NCBI RefSeq assembly: GCF_006439055.1
Contig: NZ_RCZC01000009.1
Location: forward strand, 63,993-127,992
Origin: Sphingomonas glacialis
GTDB lineage: Bacteria; Pseudomonadota; Alphaproteobacteria; Sphingomonadales; Sphingomonadaceae
DNA length: 64,000 bases
Reading direction: 5' to 3'
The notes beneath the pieces were generated by a model, which was not told where the DNA came from, did no database searches, and worked only from the letters and a program-made list of their open reading frames with translations. The position numbers and the translations under genes are program-made. The stretch's first letter is position 1. The number at the start of each line of letters is the position of its first letter. Shown piece after piece: positions 27,431 to 35,293 of the stretch.

Positions 27431-28128
27431 CAGAAGGGGCTCACCACCGAGAAGAACCGGCTCAACCAGCCCTGGCGGCTGGCGCGCGCCACGTCGCCCT
27501 TACCGGTATAGGCGATCTGCGCGTCGGCGACGCGGGTCGAGGGGATGCGGTTGTTGGCGTCGATATCGGCCGAGCGCACCAAGCCCTTGATCTGGACGAA
27601 CTCGTCGCCGCGGTTGAGGGTGACGCGCTTCTGGCCCTGGACGAGCATCGTGCCGTTCGCCAGCACCTTGCTGACGGTTACGCTGACTTCGCCCGACAGG
27701 CTGTTCGACTGATCGGCGGCGCCGCTGCCGTTGAAGGTGCGCGATCCGCTCATCGAGACGTCGGTGCCTTGGAACAAGGCGAGCCGGCCAGTGGTCGGTG
27801 GAATGAGGCTGAGCCCGCCGCTCGAGCCGAGCTTGGAATTGGCCGATTTGGAGGCGGCGGTCGCCTCGACCAGCACGATCGTCAGCGGGTCGCCGACGCG
27901 GCGCGCGCGGCTGCCTTCGTAGAGCGCGGCATAGCCGGTGCTCGCCTGGAAGATCGAGCCGTTCGCCACCGCGGGCGCCTCGGGCTCGGCCGACGGGAGT
28001 GCCGCCGTGAAGTCGACCGGCGGCTTCTTCTTGCCGCCGAACAGGTTCGCCTGCGCCCCTGCCGGGACCAAGGCGAGCGTGACGACGCAGGCGATTCGGA
28101 AAGCGGATGGTTTCATGACGTTAACCAT
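27430..28128 (-). CDS. flgH: Flagellar L-ring protein FlgH
   Basis: A 232-residue outer-membrane ring protein. The mature region has GSIFQASTGYAALYEGSRARRVGDPLTIVL, SNSLSGEVSVTVSKVLANGTMLVQGQKR and RSADIDANNRIPSTRVADAQIAYTGKG-like blocks, all FlgH signatures (each read here in shorter pieces). The ATG at 28128 shares a base with the flgG stop (TGATG); ATG 28116 is an alternative. The predicted signal ends LALVPAGAQA and has no lipobox cysteine at the cleavage site, although FlgH is usually a lipoprotein. Confidence 0.94.
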   Translation of the reverse strand: MVNVMKPSAFRIACVVTLALVPAGAQANLFGGKKKPPVDFTAALPSAEPEAPAVANGSIFQASTGYAALYEGSRARRVGDPLTIVLVEATAASKSANSKLGSSGGLSLIPPTTGRLALFQGTDVSMSGSRTFNGSGAADQSNSLSGEVSVTVSKVLANGTMLVQGQKRVTLNRGDEFVQIKGLVRSADIDANNRIPSTRVADAQIAYTGKGDVARASRQGWLSRFFSVVSPF

Positions 28129-28916
28129 CACAGATTTTGGTTAACATATTTCAGCATCTCGTCGGTCGCGGTGATCATTTTCGAATTCACCTCGTACGCA
28201 CGCTGCGTCTCGATCATGTCGACCAGCTCCTCGACGACGTTGACGTTCGACCCTTCGAGCTGGCCCTGGCGGATGTTGCCGCGCCCATCCTGCCCGGCGA
28301 TGCCGAGATTGGCCGCGCCCGAGGCCGATGTCTCGGCGAGGTAATTGTCGCCCTTCGACAGCAGGCCCGCGGCATTGGGGAAGCTCGCGACCTGGATCTG
28401 GCCGAGCTGGGTCGAGGCCGACTGGCCGGGGACGGTCGCCGAGACGGTGCCGTCGGTGCCGACGGTGATCGCGGTCGCGCCCTCGGGGACCGTGATGCCG
28501 GGCTGGACCTGATAGCCCTCGCTCGTCACCAGCAGCCCTTCGGGGCTGCGCGAGAAATTGCCGGCGCGGGTGTAGCCGAGCGTGCCGCCGGGCAGCTGCA
28601 CCTGGAAATAGCCGTCGCCATCGAGCGCCATGTCGAGGCTGTTGTTGGTCTGCTGGAAGGACCCTTGCGTGTCGATCCGCGCGGTGCCCTGGATCTTGAC
28701 GCCGGTGCCGAGGTTGAGCCCGGTCGCGTATTTCGATTCGGAAGAGCTCGCCGCGCCCGGCGCGGTCACCGTCTGGTAGGCGAGCGTCTCGAACGCCGCG
28801 CGGTCCTTCTTGTATGCCGTGGTGTTCACGTTGGCGAGGTTGTTCGAGATGACGCGCATCCGCATGTCCTGGGCATCGATCCCAGTCCGCGCGATCTGCA
28901 TGGCTGCACTACCCAT
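28128..28916 (-). CDS. flgG: Flagellar distal rod protein FlgG
   Basis: A 262-residue axial protein of the distal rod. It has MRVISNNLANVNTTAYKKDR near the N-terminus, GYFQVQLPGGTLGYTRAGNF in the middle, and LEGSNVNVVEELVDMIETQR plus MLKYVNQNL at the end, all characteristic of FlgG. Length is typical. It lies 14 bp after flgF and is coupled to flgH. Confidence 0.96.
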   Translation of the reverse strand: MGSAAMQIARTGIDAQDMRMRVISNNLANVNTTAYKKDRAAFETLAYQTVTAPGAASSSESKYATGLNLGTGVKIQGTARIDTQGSFQQTNNSLDMALDGDGYFQVQLPGGTLGYTRAGNFSRSPEGLLVTSEGYQVQPGITVPEGATAITVGTDGTVSATVPGQSASTQLGQIQVASFPNAAGLLSKGDNYLAETSASGAANLGIAGQDGRGNIRQGQLEGSNVNVVEELVDMIETQRAYEVNSKMITATDEMLKYVNQNL

Positions 28917-28930
28917 GGTCTTGTCCTTCT

Positions 28931-29674
28931 TTAGCTTGGCAGCCGCATCACGGATGCGCTGGATTCATCCATGTCCTTGGCCGACTTCATCAGATTGGCC
29001 TGGACCTCGTAGCTGCGCTGGTTCTCGATCATGTCGACCAGGGCTTGAGTCATGTTGACGTTCGAGCCTTCGAGCGCGCCGCTCTCGATCTTCGCATCGA
29101 CATCGGCGGGGAGCACGCCGCCGCCGCGCACGTAGAGCAAATTGTCGGTGCCCTTGACGGTGTCCGACCCCTTGGCGCTGGCGATCTTGAGCGTGTCGAT
29201 CACCTGCGGGTTCTTGGCGTCGCCGCCGATCGGGACGATCGAGATCTCGCCGGTCTGCGAGATGCTGACGCTTTGCGCAGGCGGGATGGTGATCGGGCCC
29301 CCCGACCCGATCACCGGGAAGCCGTCACCGGTCTGGAGCACGCCCGACGGCGCGACCTCCAGATCCCCGCGGCGCGTATAGGCTTCGGTCCCGTCGGGCG
29401 CCTGCACCGTCAGCCAGCTGTCGCTTGCCACCGCGACGTCGAGCGGGCGGCCGGTCTGCTGGATCGTGCCGGCCTTGCGATCGGCATCGACCACTTCGGC
29501 CGAGGCCGGCGTGCGCGTATCGAAATCGGAGCCTTTGAGGGACAGCCGGTCGAATACCACGCGATCGGCGCGAAAGCCGATCGTCGAGGCGTTCGCCATA
29601 TTGTTGGCGATCGCGGCCTGCGACGCGAGATGCGCCTTGAGCCCCGAGGCCGCGGTGTAGACCAATTTGTCCAT
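28931..29674 (-). CDS. flgF: Flagellar proximal rod protein FlgF
   Basis: A 247-residue rod protein: MDKLVYTAASGLKAHLASQ and IANNMANASTIGFRADR at the N-terminus, LEVAPSGVLQTGDGFPVIG in the middle, and EGSNVNMTQALVDMIENQRS at the C-terminus. Size and order between flgE and flgG support FlgF. Confidence 0.95.
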   Translation of the reverse strand: MDKLVYTAASGLKAHLASQAAIANNMANASTIGFRADRVVFDRLSLKGSDFDTRTPASAEVVDADRKAGTIQQTGRPLDVAVASDSWLTVQAPDGTEAYTRRGDLEVAPSGVLQTGDGFPVIGSGGPITIPPAQSVSISQTGEISIVPIGGDAKNPQVIDTLKIASAKGSDTVKGTDNLLYVRGGGVLPADVDAKIESGALEGSNVNMTQALVDMIENQRSYEVQANLMKSAKDMDESSASVMRLPS

Positions 29675-29697
29675 GTGCTGCTCCGATTACCTCCGCG

Positions 29698-30945
29698 TCA
29701 GCCCTGGATCTGGATGATCGTCTGCGAGATCTGGCTGGCGGTATCGAGCGCCTTCGCATTCGCCTGGAAGTTGCGTTGCGCCGCGATCAGATTGACCAGT
29801 TCCTCGGTGATATCGACGTTGGAGCCCTCGAGCGTGCCCGACAGCATCGAGCCGAAGCCATTTTCGTTGGCGGCGCCGAGCGTCGCCTGGCCCGACACGC
29901 CGGTCGACGACCAATAGCTGTCGCCGATCTGACGCAAGCCTGTCGGGTCGGTGAAATTGGCGAGGGCGACCTTCCCGAGCGAGACGGTGTCTCCGTTCGA
30001 ATAGCTGGCCGCGACGATCCCCTGCGCATCGACCGAGACGCCCGAAAGCTCGCCGACGGTGGCACCATCGGCACTGCGCGTGTTGACCGCGAAGGCGGAT
30101 GACGCCTGGGTCGAACCGCTCAGATCGACGGTCAGCGTCTGCGGCAGCCCGCCGGTCGCGGGGGTGAAGGCATCATAGGCGATCGGCGTGGTTGGCGACG
30201 AAATCTTGCCATCGGTCCCGAAGGTCACCGGCGTGCCCGTCTTCGAGCCGCCGACGCTCAGTTCGGTGTCGCCGGCGAAGCTGTGGACGGTCCAGGCATT
30301 GTCGGCGGTCTTGACGTAATAGTTGGTCAGCGTGCTCGCCTTGCCCGTCGAATCGTAGATCGTCGAGGTCGTCGAGCTGTTGTAGCTTGCGGCATTGGTC
30401 GCGCTGAACGCCGCCGTCGGGACGGTGGCGGGGGCGTAGAGATTGACCCCGAGCGCGACCTTGCCGGTCGCCGCTGGCGTGCCGCTGGTCTGCGCGAGGT
30501 TGAGCGTGGTCAGCCCTGCCGCGCCGGTCGCGGTGGCGTTGCCCTTGGCATCGACCGGATAGCCGAGCAGCGCGGACCCCTGCGCATCGACGATGTTGTG
30601 CGTCGTCGGATCGACCTTGAAGCTGCCGTTGCGGGTATAGGCGGTGGAGGAATTGAGCCCCGCGGTCTTGACCGTGAAGAAACCGTCGCCGCTGACGGTC
30701 AGATCGAGCGCCGAACCGGTGGTCTTGAGGTTGCCCTCGCTGAACTGCTGCTGGTTCGCCTTGACGACGACGCCCGAGCCCACGCTCTTGGTCGGGTCGC
30801 TCGAAAAGCTCGAGGCGATCACGTCGGCGAAATCGGTCCGGCTCTTCTTGAAGCCGTTGGTCGAGACGTTGGCGACGTTGTGGCTGACGGTCGAGAGTTC
30901 GGTCTGTGCCGCCTGGAGGCCGCTGAGCGAGGTGTAGAAGGACAT
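29698..30945 (-). CDS. flgE: Flagellar hook protein FlgE
   Basis: A 415-residue hook subunit. The N-terminus has SHNVANVSTNGFKKSRTDFA and GNLKTTGSALDLTVSGDGFF; the C-terminus has LEGSNVDITEELVNLIAAQR and FQANAKALDTASQI. The Thr/Ala-rich central region forms the variable outer domains. It lies 38 bp after flgD and 23 bp before flgF. Confidence 0.96.
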   Translation of the reverse strand: MSFYTSLSGLQAAQTELSTVSHNVANVSTNGFKKSRTDFADVIASSFSSDPTKSVGSGVVVKANQQQFSEGNLKTTGSALDLTVSGDGFFTVKTAGLNSSTAYTRNGSFKVDPTTHNIVDAQGSALLGYPVDAKGNATATGAAGLTTLNLAQTSGTPAATGKVALGVNLYAPATVPTAAFSATNAASYNSSTTSTIYDSTGKASTLTNYYVKTADNAWTVHSFAGDTELSVGGSKTGTPVTFGTDGKISSPTTPIAYDAFTPATGGLPQTLTVDLSGSTQASSAFAVNTRSADGATVGELSGVSVDAQGIVAASYSNGDTVSLGKVALANFTDPTGLRQIGDSYWSSTGVSGQATLGAANENGFGSMLSGTLEGSNVDITEELVNLIAAQRNFQANAKALDTASQISQTIIQIQG

Positions 30946-30983
30946 CGGTTTTGCTCCTGAATCTCAAAAAAAGCGAAAGGCGG

Positions 30984-31670
30984 TCAGCTGACCTGACGGA
31001 CGTCGGAAATGGCGACCTGGCCGACGCCATAGACGCTGAGCGAAGGGCTGCCGGTGGCGGGAACCGAGACAGCGGTCACTGCAGCCCAGGCAAGGTTCTG
31101 GCTCGAGACGCTGCCGCTCGTGCCGGTGGCTTTGACCGAGACGGTGAAGGGGCCGGTGCCGGCATCGGCACCGCTCGCGGTCTTGCCGTCCCAATCGTAG
31201 TTGATGTCGCCGGCTTTCTGCGCGCCGAGGTCGATCGTCTTGAGCAGCTGGCCGTTCGAATCCTTGATCGAGACGCTGACGTCGCTGGCATCGCCCGCGA
31301 TCTCGGCCGCGCCGGCGATGCCGCCGGTGCTGCGGCCATATGCGGTGTCGCTCGCGGTCAGGATGTTCTTGCCGACATAGGAGAGCGCATCGGACGTGCT
31401 GGTGCCGTTGAGCTTGGTCTGGATCTCCTTCAGCGTCGTGCCCATGTCGGCGATGCCCGACGTGCTGGTGATCTGCGCGAGCTGCGCGACCATCTGGCTG
31501 TTGTCGGTCGGCGAGAAGGGATCCTGGTTCTGCAGCTGCGCGGTGAGCAGCTTGAGGAAATCCGACGTGCCGAGCGACGTCGACGAACTTTTGACCGCGC
31601 TGCTCGCGGCGCTCGACGCGGTTGAATTGATGCCGAGGCTGGAGAGGGTGGAATCGAAGGTGCTAGCCAT
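30984..31670 (-). CDS. flgD: Flagellar hook capping protein FlgD
   Basis: A 228-residue scaffolding protein needed to assemble the hook. The signature LGTSDFLKLLTAQLQNQDPF followed by MVAQLAQI is FlgD. The C-terminal Tudor/FnIII-like hook-cap region has GDINYDWDGKTASG. A Ser/Ala-rich N-terminal 30 residues is usual. It follows flgC after 3 bp. Confidence 0.95.
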   Translation of the reverse strand: MASTFDSTLSSLGINSTASSAASSAVKSSSTSLGTSDFLKLLTAQLQNQDPFSPTDNSQMVAQLAQITSTSGIADMGTTLKEIQTKLNGTSTSDALSYVGKNILTASDTAYGRSTGGIAGAAEIAGDASDVSVSIKDSNGQLLKTIDLGAQKAGDINYDWDGKTASGADAGTGPFTVSVKATGTSGSVSSQNLAWAAVTAVSVPATGSPSLSVYGVGQVAISDVRQVS

Positions 31671-31673
31671 TTT

Positions 31674-32081
31674 TTAGCGTCCCATCTTGAGGGTATCGAG
31701 GATCAGCGATTTCGCGGTCTGCATGACCTCGACATTGTTCTGGTAGGTGCGCGACGTCTCCATCATGTCGACCAGCTCGCGCGTTTCATCGACCGCCGAT
31801 TCCCAGACGTTGCCGTCCTTGTCGGCGAGCGGGTGGGACGGGTCGTACCGCTTGCTCGGGCTTTCGCCCGCGGTGACGATGCTTTCGACATTGACCGTCG
31901 CGAGGCCCGAGGCCTTGTCGTACTGCGTGCGAAAGATCGGCTTGATCGTGCGATAGGCGGTGTCGGCACTGGTCGTGACCGAACCGGCATTGGCGAGGTT
32001 CGACGCGGTGGTGTTCATCCGCACGAGTTGCGCGGACATTGCGCGTCCGGCTACCTGGAAGATCGTGAGGGGATCGGCCAT
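31674..32081 (-). CDS. flgC: Flagellar basal-body rod protein FlgC
   Basis: A 135-residue rod protein: MADPLTIFQVAGRAMSAQL, NTTASNLANAGSV and the C-terminal DETRELVDMMETSRTYQNNV. The ATG at 32081 is one base after the flgB stop; the longer open frame upstream runs through flgB out of register and is a shadow. Confidence 0.94.
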   Translation of the reverse strand: MADPLTIFQVAGRAMSAQLVRMNTTASNLANAGSVTTSADTAYRTIKPIFRTQYDKASGLATVNVESIVTAGESPSKRYDPSHPLADKDGNVWESAVDETRELVDMMETSRTYQNNVEVMQTAKSLILDTLKMGR

Positions 32082-32082
32082 T

Positions 32083-32433
32083 CTATTCGCCTCGCAGTGC
32101 ACGGGTGATCTGGCTGATCCGCCCGTTGAGGAAGGAGAGCGTCGTCTGATAGGCGACGGCGTTCTCGGCAAAGGCGGTCTGCTCGGTCGCCAGCTCGACG
32201 GTGTTGCCGTCGAGCGAGGGCTGCGAGGGCACGCGATATTGCAGCGCGCCGGTGATGCTGGCGTTGCCGCTGCTCGAACTCTCGACCGCGGCGAGCGCGT
32301 TGTGGAAATTGACGTCCTGCGCCTTGAACCCCGGGGTCGAGGCGTTGGCGATGTTCGAGGCGAGCACGCCCATGCGCTGCGAACGCACTTCGAGGGCGGC
32401 ACCGTGTACTCCGAACAGACTGTCGTTGGGCAT
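32083..32433 (-). CDS. flgB: Flagellar basal-body rod protein FlgB
   Basis: A 116-residue proximal rod protein: LFGVHGAALEVRSQRMGVLA, SNIANASTPGFKAQDVNF and the C-terminal FAENAVAYQTTLSFLNGRIS. It is the first gene of the flgBCDEFGHIJKL run. The ATG at 32433 has a GGAGA ribosome site and lies about 27 nt downstream of the start point predicted from a perfect sigma-54 promoter. Confidence 0.94.
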   Translation of the reverse strand: MPNDSLFGVHGAALEVRSQRMGVLASNIANASTPGFKAQDVNFHNALAAVESSSSGNASITGALQYRVPSQPSLDGNTVELATEQTAFAENAVAYQTTLSFLNGRISQITRALRGE

Positions 32434-32470
32434 CGCCCGTCTCCAGCGCCTTATTGCGCGAAGGGGTATC

Positions 32471-32486
32471 AGCAAGGGGCGTGCCA
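32471..32486 (-). promoter_or_regulatory. Sigma-54 promoter for the flgB operon
   Basis: On the minus strand the sequence is TGGCACGCCCCTTGCT, a perfect match to TGGCACG-N4-TTGCW. The predicted transcription start is near 32460, 27 nt before flgB. An enhancer-binding activator is required for such promoters; a candidate is encoded at 46828-48252. Confidence 0.88.
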
Positions 32487-32568
32487 AATGCGATGTGGGG
32501 GCGAGATGCGGCATTCGGCAGGGGAGTGCGGCAAACGCTTGCCGGAGGGCGGCAAAGAGATTGCCGTT

Positions 32569-32677
32569 CGTCGCCCCGGCGCAGGCCGGGGCCGCTGCGA
32601 TGGGGGGCAAGTCAGCGCAGCGCGCGGGCGACGTCGTGCGCGGCACCTTAGCGGCCCCGGCCTTCGCCGGGGCGACG
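32569..32677. repeat. Palindromic repeat, CGTCGCCCCGGCGCAGGCCGG type
   Basis: The left arm begins cgtcgccccggcgcaggccg (32569) and the right arm ends ccttcgccggggcgacg (32677). The left arm is identical over its first 25 bases or so to the element at 45198-45290 just upstream of folP. It lies between the divergent flagellar sigma-54 promoters. Confidence 0.85.
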
Positions 32678-32689
32678 CGGGGGTGAAAC

Positions 32690-32705
32690 TGGCCCGCGCC
32701 TTGCA
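32690..32705 (+). promoter_or_regulatory. Sigma-54 promoter for the second stator operon
   Basis: The sequence TGGCCCGCGCCTTGCA matches TGGCACG-N4-TTGCW with one mismatch (A to C). The -12 GC ends at 32704, placing the transcript start near 32716, only about 2 nt before the ATG at 32718. Confidence 0.75.
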
Positions 32706-32717
32706 GTGCATACCGCG

Positions 32718-33374
32718 ATGACAGCCACCCTCGCCCCCTTTCTCGATCCGCTCGCCTTTGCCATCGTCGGCGGGGGGACGCTCGCGGCGATGGTGCTGCG
32801 CACGCCTGCGCGCGACCTGGCGGGCGGGTTTGCCGCGCTCGGCACGCTGGCGCGCGCGCGCTTCGCCGCCGATCCGTTGCTCGACCAGATCGCCGCGTTC
32901 GGGCGGATCGCCAAGCGCCACGGCGTGATGGCGCTCGACCGCTCGGTGATCGCCGATCCGGACATGGCCGCCGCGGTCGCCGCGATCGTCGACGGGGCAG
33001 CGGGCGAGGATGTCGCCGAACTGCTGCGCCAGCGCCGCCGCGCCCGCACCGAACGCGCCGTGGCGGCTGCCGAGCTCTGGTCCGGCGCCGCCGAGACCGC
33101 GCCGGCGATGGGGATGGTCGGCACGCTGATCGGCCTGGTCGGCATGTTCGTGAAGATGCAGGACGCATCGGCGATCGGCGCGGCGATGGCGGTAGCGTTG
33201 CTCGCGACGCTGTACGGCGCATTGCTCGCCAATCTGGTTTTCGCGCCGATCGCGGCGCGGCTGCGCCGCCACGCGCGCGACGAGGCGATCGAGCGGTTGC
33301 GGCTCGATCCGCCACTGATCGCGCTCGCCGCACGCGAGCGGCCGCGCGGTGCCGCGCTGATGGAGGTCGCATGA
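32718..33374 (+). CDS. MotA/TolQ/ExbB proton-channel family protein (second stator A subunit)
   Basis: A 218-residue membrane protein with hydrophobic helices at about 10-25 (DPLAFAIVGGGTLAAMVL), 130-150 (AETAPAMGMVGTLIGLVGMF) and 160-185 (AAMAVALLATLYGALLANLV). The last two match the conserved MotA/TolQ channel helices. It is shorter than the MotA at 22553-23416 and lacks its extended loop. No ribosome site precedes ATG 32718, and the sigma-54 start point is almost on it. It overlaps the MotB-like gene by 4 bp. Confidence 0.85.
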   Translation: MTATLAPFLDPLAFAIVGGGTLAAMVLRTPARDLAGGFAALGTLARARFAADPLLDQIAAFGRIAKRHGVMALDRSVIADPDMAAAVAAIVDGAAGEDVAELLRQRRRARTERAVAAAELWSGAAETAPAMGMVGTLIGLVGMFVKMQDASAIGAAMAVALLATLYGALLANLVFAPIAARLRRHARDEAIERLRLDPPLIALAARERPRGAALMEVA

Positions 33375-33961
33375 CCGCCGCCGCGCTCGACGACGATCTG
33401 CCCGAACTCGCGTCGGGCCGCCCGGTCTGGCTGATGACGCTCGCCGATCTCGCCTTGCTGCTCGTCGGCTTCTTCGTATTCCTGCAGGCGAGCCAGACGC
33501 TCGACCGCCGCGCACTCGCCAAGGGCCTGCGCGAGGGCTTTGGCGTCACGGAAAAGGCGCACGCCGATCCGGCCGAGCCGATCGCGGTGTCGGTCGGCGC
33601 GCTGCGCGGCTTCGCGCCCGGCTCGGCCGTGCCGACGCAGTCGTCCGCCAGCCTGGTCGCGTGGGCGCGCGAGGCGACGCGCGACCGGCGCGTGACCTTG
33701 CGGATCGCAGGCGCGGTCGATGGCTCGCCGGGTGACGTCGATCCCGTCACCGGCAGCGGCGCGATGCTCGCCGCCGATCGCGCGCGCGCGGTGGCGACGG
33801 TGTTGCTCGTCGCGCACGCCGTTCCCGCCGATCGCCTGACGATCGTTTCCACCGCGCGGCCCGCTGGTCGCTCGGTGAGCGTTTCCACCGGCTTTGCCGG
33901 GCCCGGCACCCCGTTGCCGTCCGGCAACCCGATCTTGCCGCCTCAAAGGACTCCGCGATGA
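33371..33961 (+). CDS. MotB-like protein (second stator B subunit)
   Basis: A 196-residue protein with one N-terminal helix (WLMTLADLALLLVGFFVFLQ) that keeps the MotB-type Asp (residue 26) expected to bind protons. The C-terminal region resembles a diverged OmpA-like domain (RIAGAVDGSPGD in place of GHTDxxG, and AADRARAVATVLL). It overlaps the MotA/TolQ-like gene before it and flgA after it (ATGA each), making a tight flagellar operon. It might be an auxiliary stator or have a flagellar assembly role. Confidence 0.78.
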   Translation: MTAAALDDDLPELASGRPVWLMTLADLALLLVGFFVFLQASQTLDRRALAKGLREGFGVTEKAHADPAEPIAVSVGALRGFAPGSAVPTQSSASLVAWAREATRDRRVTLRIAGAVDGSPGDVDPVTGSGAMLAADRARAVATVLLVAHAVPADRLTIVSTARPAGRSVSVSTGFAGPGTPLPSGNPILPPQRTPR

Positions 33962-34503
33962 TCCGTCGTCTTCCCTTGCTCATGCTCGTCATCGCCACAC
34001 CGCTCGCCGCGACCGCGCCGCGTACCTTCCAGGACACTGCCGCGCTCGACCGCGCAGTGACCGCCTTTGCCGGGCACGGGATCGGCGACGAGGGCGGCGC
34101 GCGCACGCCGATCGACAGCCGGCTCAAGCTCGCTGCCTGTCCGATGCTGTCAATGGCGTGGCGCTCCGAGGCGCATGACGCGGTGGTGGTGACCTGCACC
34201 GGCCCCGAATGGCGGATGTACGTACCGATGAAGCTGCCCGTCGCCGCGCCGAAGGGTGCCGCACCCTTGGTGCTGACGCCGAGCGAGGTCGCGATGGCGC
34301 GGCCGGTCTATGTCATCAAACGCGGCGATCCGGTGACGATCAGCGCGGGATCGCAGGGGTTTTCGATCACGCGCGACGGCGTCGCGGTGGGCGATGCCGT
34401 CGCGGGCGGGCGCTTTCTGGTAAAGGTCGACCCCGCCAAGGCGCCGATCCAGGCGGTCGCGATCGACAGCGGCCGCGCCACGTTGCCCGGCTGGAGCGAA
34501 TGA
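33958..34503 (+). CDS. flgA: Flagellar P-ring assembly chaperone FlgA
   Basis: A 181-residue periplasmic protein with a signal peptide (MIRRLPLLMLVIATPLAATA) and a SAF-like C-terminal domain: ARPVYVIKRGDPVTISAGSQ, FSITRDGVAVGDAVAGGRF and PIQAVAIDSGRA. FlgA helps FlgI polymerise into the P ring. It is somewhat shorter than enterobacterial FlgA. It overlaps the MotB-like gene by 4 bp. Confidence 0.9.
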   Translation: MIRRLPLLMLVIATPLAATAPRTFQDTAALDRAVTAFAGHGIGDEGGARTPIDSRLKLAACPMLSMAWRSEAHDAVVVTCTGPEWRMYVPMKLPVAAPKGAAPLVLTPSEVAMARPVYVIKRGDPVTISAGSQGFSITRDGVAVGDAVAGGRFLVKVDPAKAPIQAVAIDSGRATLPGWSE

Positions 34504-34598
34504 TCCGCGCTGCTGCAAAAAAGCGCGAAATCCTTTCTTAAGGTCCGCGCGCACCGGTCGTTCTACTCTATGTCAGCGAGAACCGCGAAGGTGCAGAC

Positions 34599-34886
34599 AT
34601 GGTAGATGCGATCGGATCAAAGGCAGTCACGTCGCACGACCGGTTGGTCGTGCCGGTTGCCGCGGCGACGAAGCCGGCAGCGACGACGGAGCGGACGAGC
34701 GACGCGGTGGCGAAACAGCACGACCTGTCGGCGATCGCGTTCGACTTCGGCGAGCCCAGCGCCGCCGAGACCGAGCGGGTCGATGCCGTCCGGCGCGCGG
34801 TGCGCAACGGGACCTATCCGATCACCCCTGAAACGATTGCCGACCGGATGCTCGCCTTGAAGCTGTATTGGAACCCGAACAAATGA
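34599..34886 (+). CDS. flgM: Negative regulator of flagellin synthesis FlgM
   Basis: A 95-residue anti-sigma-28 factor. The C-terminal half has the family pattern TERVDAVRRAVRNGTYPITP and ETIADRMLAL that binds FliA; the N-terminal half is Ala/Thr/Lys-rich and probably disordered. Its partner FliA is encoded at 38294-39052. The stop overlaps the flgN start (ATGA). Confidence 0.9.
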   Translation: MVDAIGSKAVTSHDRLVVPVAAATKPAATTERTSDAVAKQHDLSAIAFDFGEPSAAETERVDAVRRAVRNGTYPITPETIADRMLALKLYWNPNK

Positions 34887-35233
34887 GCAGCGCCACGCGA
34901 CGCGACGCGCTGATCGGCGTGATCGAAGCGCTCCATGCCGAGATCGCCGCGTTGAAGGTGAACGACGTCGCCGCGCTCGAACGCGCCACCGCCGACAAGC
35001 TCGCCATGATCGAAGCCGTCGCGGCGTTCGGCCAGGCGCCTGTCGGCGATGATCTGCGCGCGCTCGCCGAGGAGGCGCATCGCCTGAACGAGACGTGCCG
35101 GATCTACGTTAACCTGATGGCGGCAAATGTTCGCCGCCGCCTGCAAACCTTGACCGGCTCTGCCGGTGTCGCCGTCGGTTCGGCGCCGGGCTCGGTGTAC
35201 CGTCCCGGCATGGGAATCGCGGCTTACGCGTAG
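34883..35233 (+). CDS. flgN: Flagellar export chaperone FlgN
   Basis: A 116-residue, mostly helical protein: LIGVIEALHAEIAALKVNDV, AALERATADKLAMIEAVAAF and the C-terminal RRRLQTLTGSAGV. Composition, size and position after flgM match FlgN, the cytosolic chaperone for hook-associated proteins FlgK and FlgL. The ATG at 34883 overlaps the flgM stop. Confidence 0.82.
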   Translation: MSSATRRDALIGVIEALHAEIAALKVNDVAALERATADKLAMIEAVAAFGQAPVGDDLRALAEEAHRLNETCRIYVNLMAANVRRRLQTLTGSAGVAVGSAPGSVYRPGMGIAAYA

Positions 35234-35243
35234 TTAAGCATAT

Positions 35244-35259
35244 TGGCACGACCCTTGCT
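35244..35259 (+). promoter_or_regulatory. Sigma-54 promoter for the transglycosylase-flhA-fliA unit
   Basis: The sequence TGGCACGACCCTTGCT is a perfect match to TGGCACG-N4-TTGCW. The predicted start is near 35270, leaving about 24 nt to the ATG at 35294, with an AGGGG ribosome site in between. Confidence 0.88.
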
Positions 35260-35293
35260 GTGCTTGCCGTGAAGACGCGCAAGCAGGGGTCCG

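Noticed and set aside
28121..28147. Paired TTAACC / GGTTAA as a CtrA site
   Set aside because: The bases encode the conserved FlgG C-terminus (VNQNL) and the start of FlgH, and the spacing does not match TTAA-N7-TTAA.
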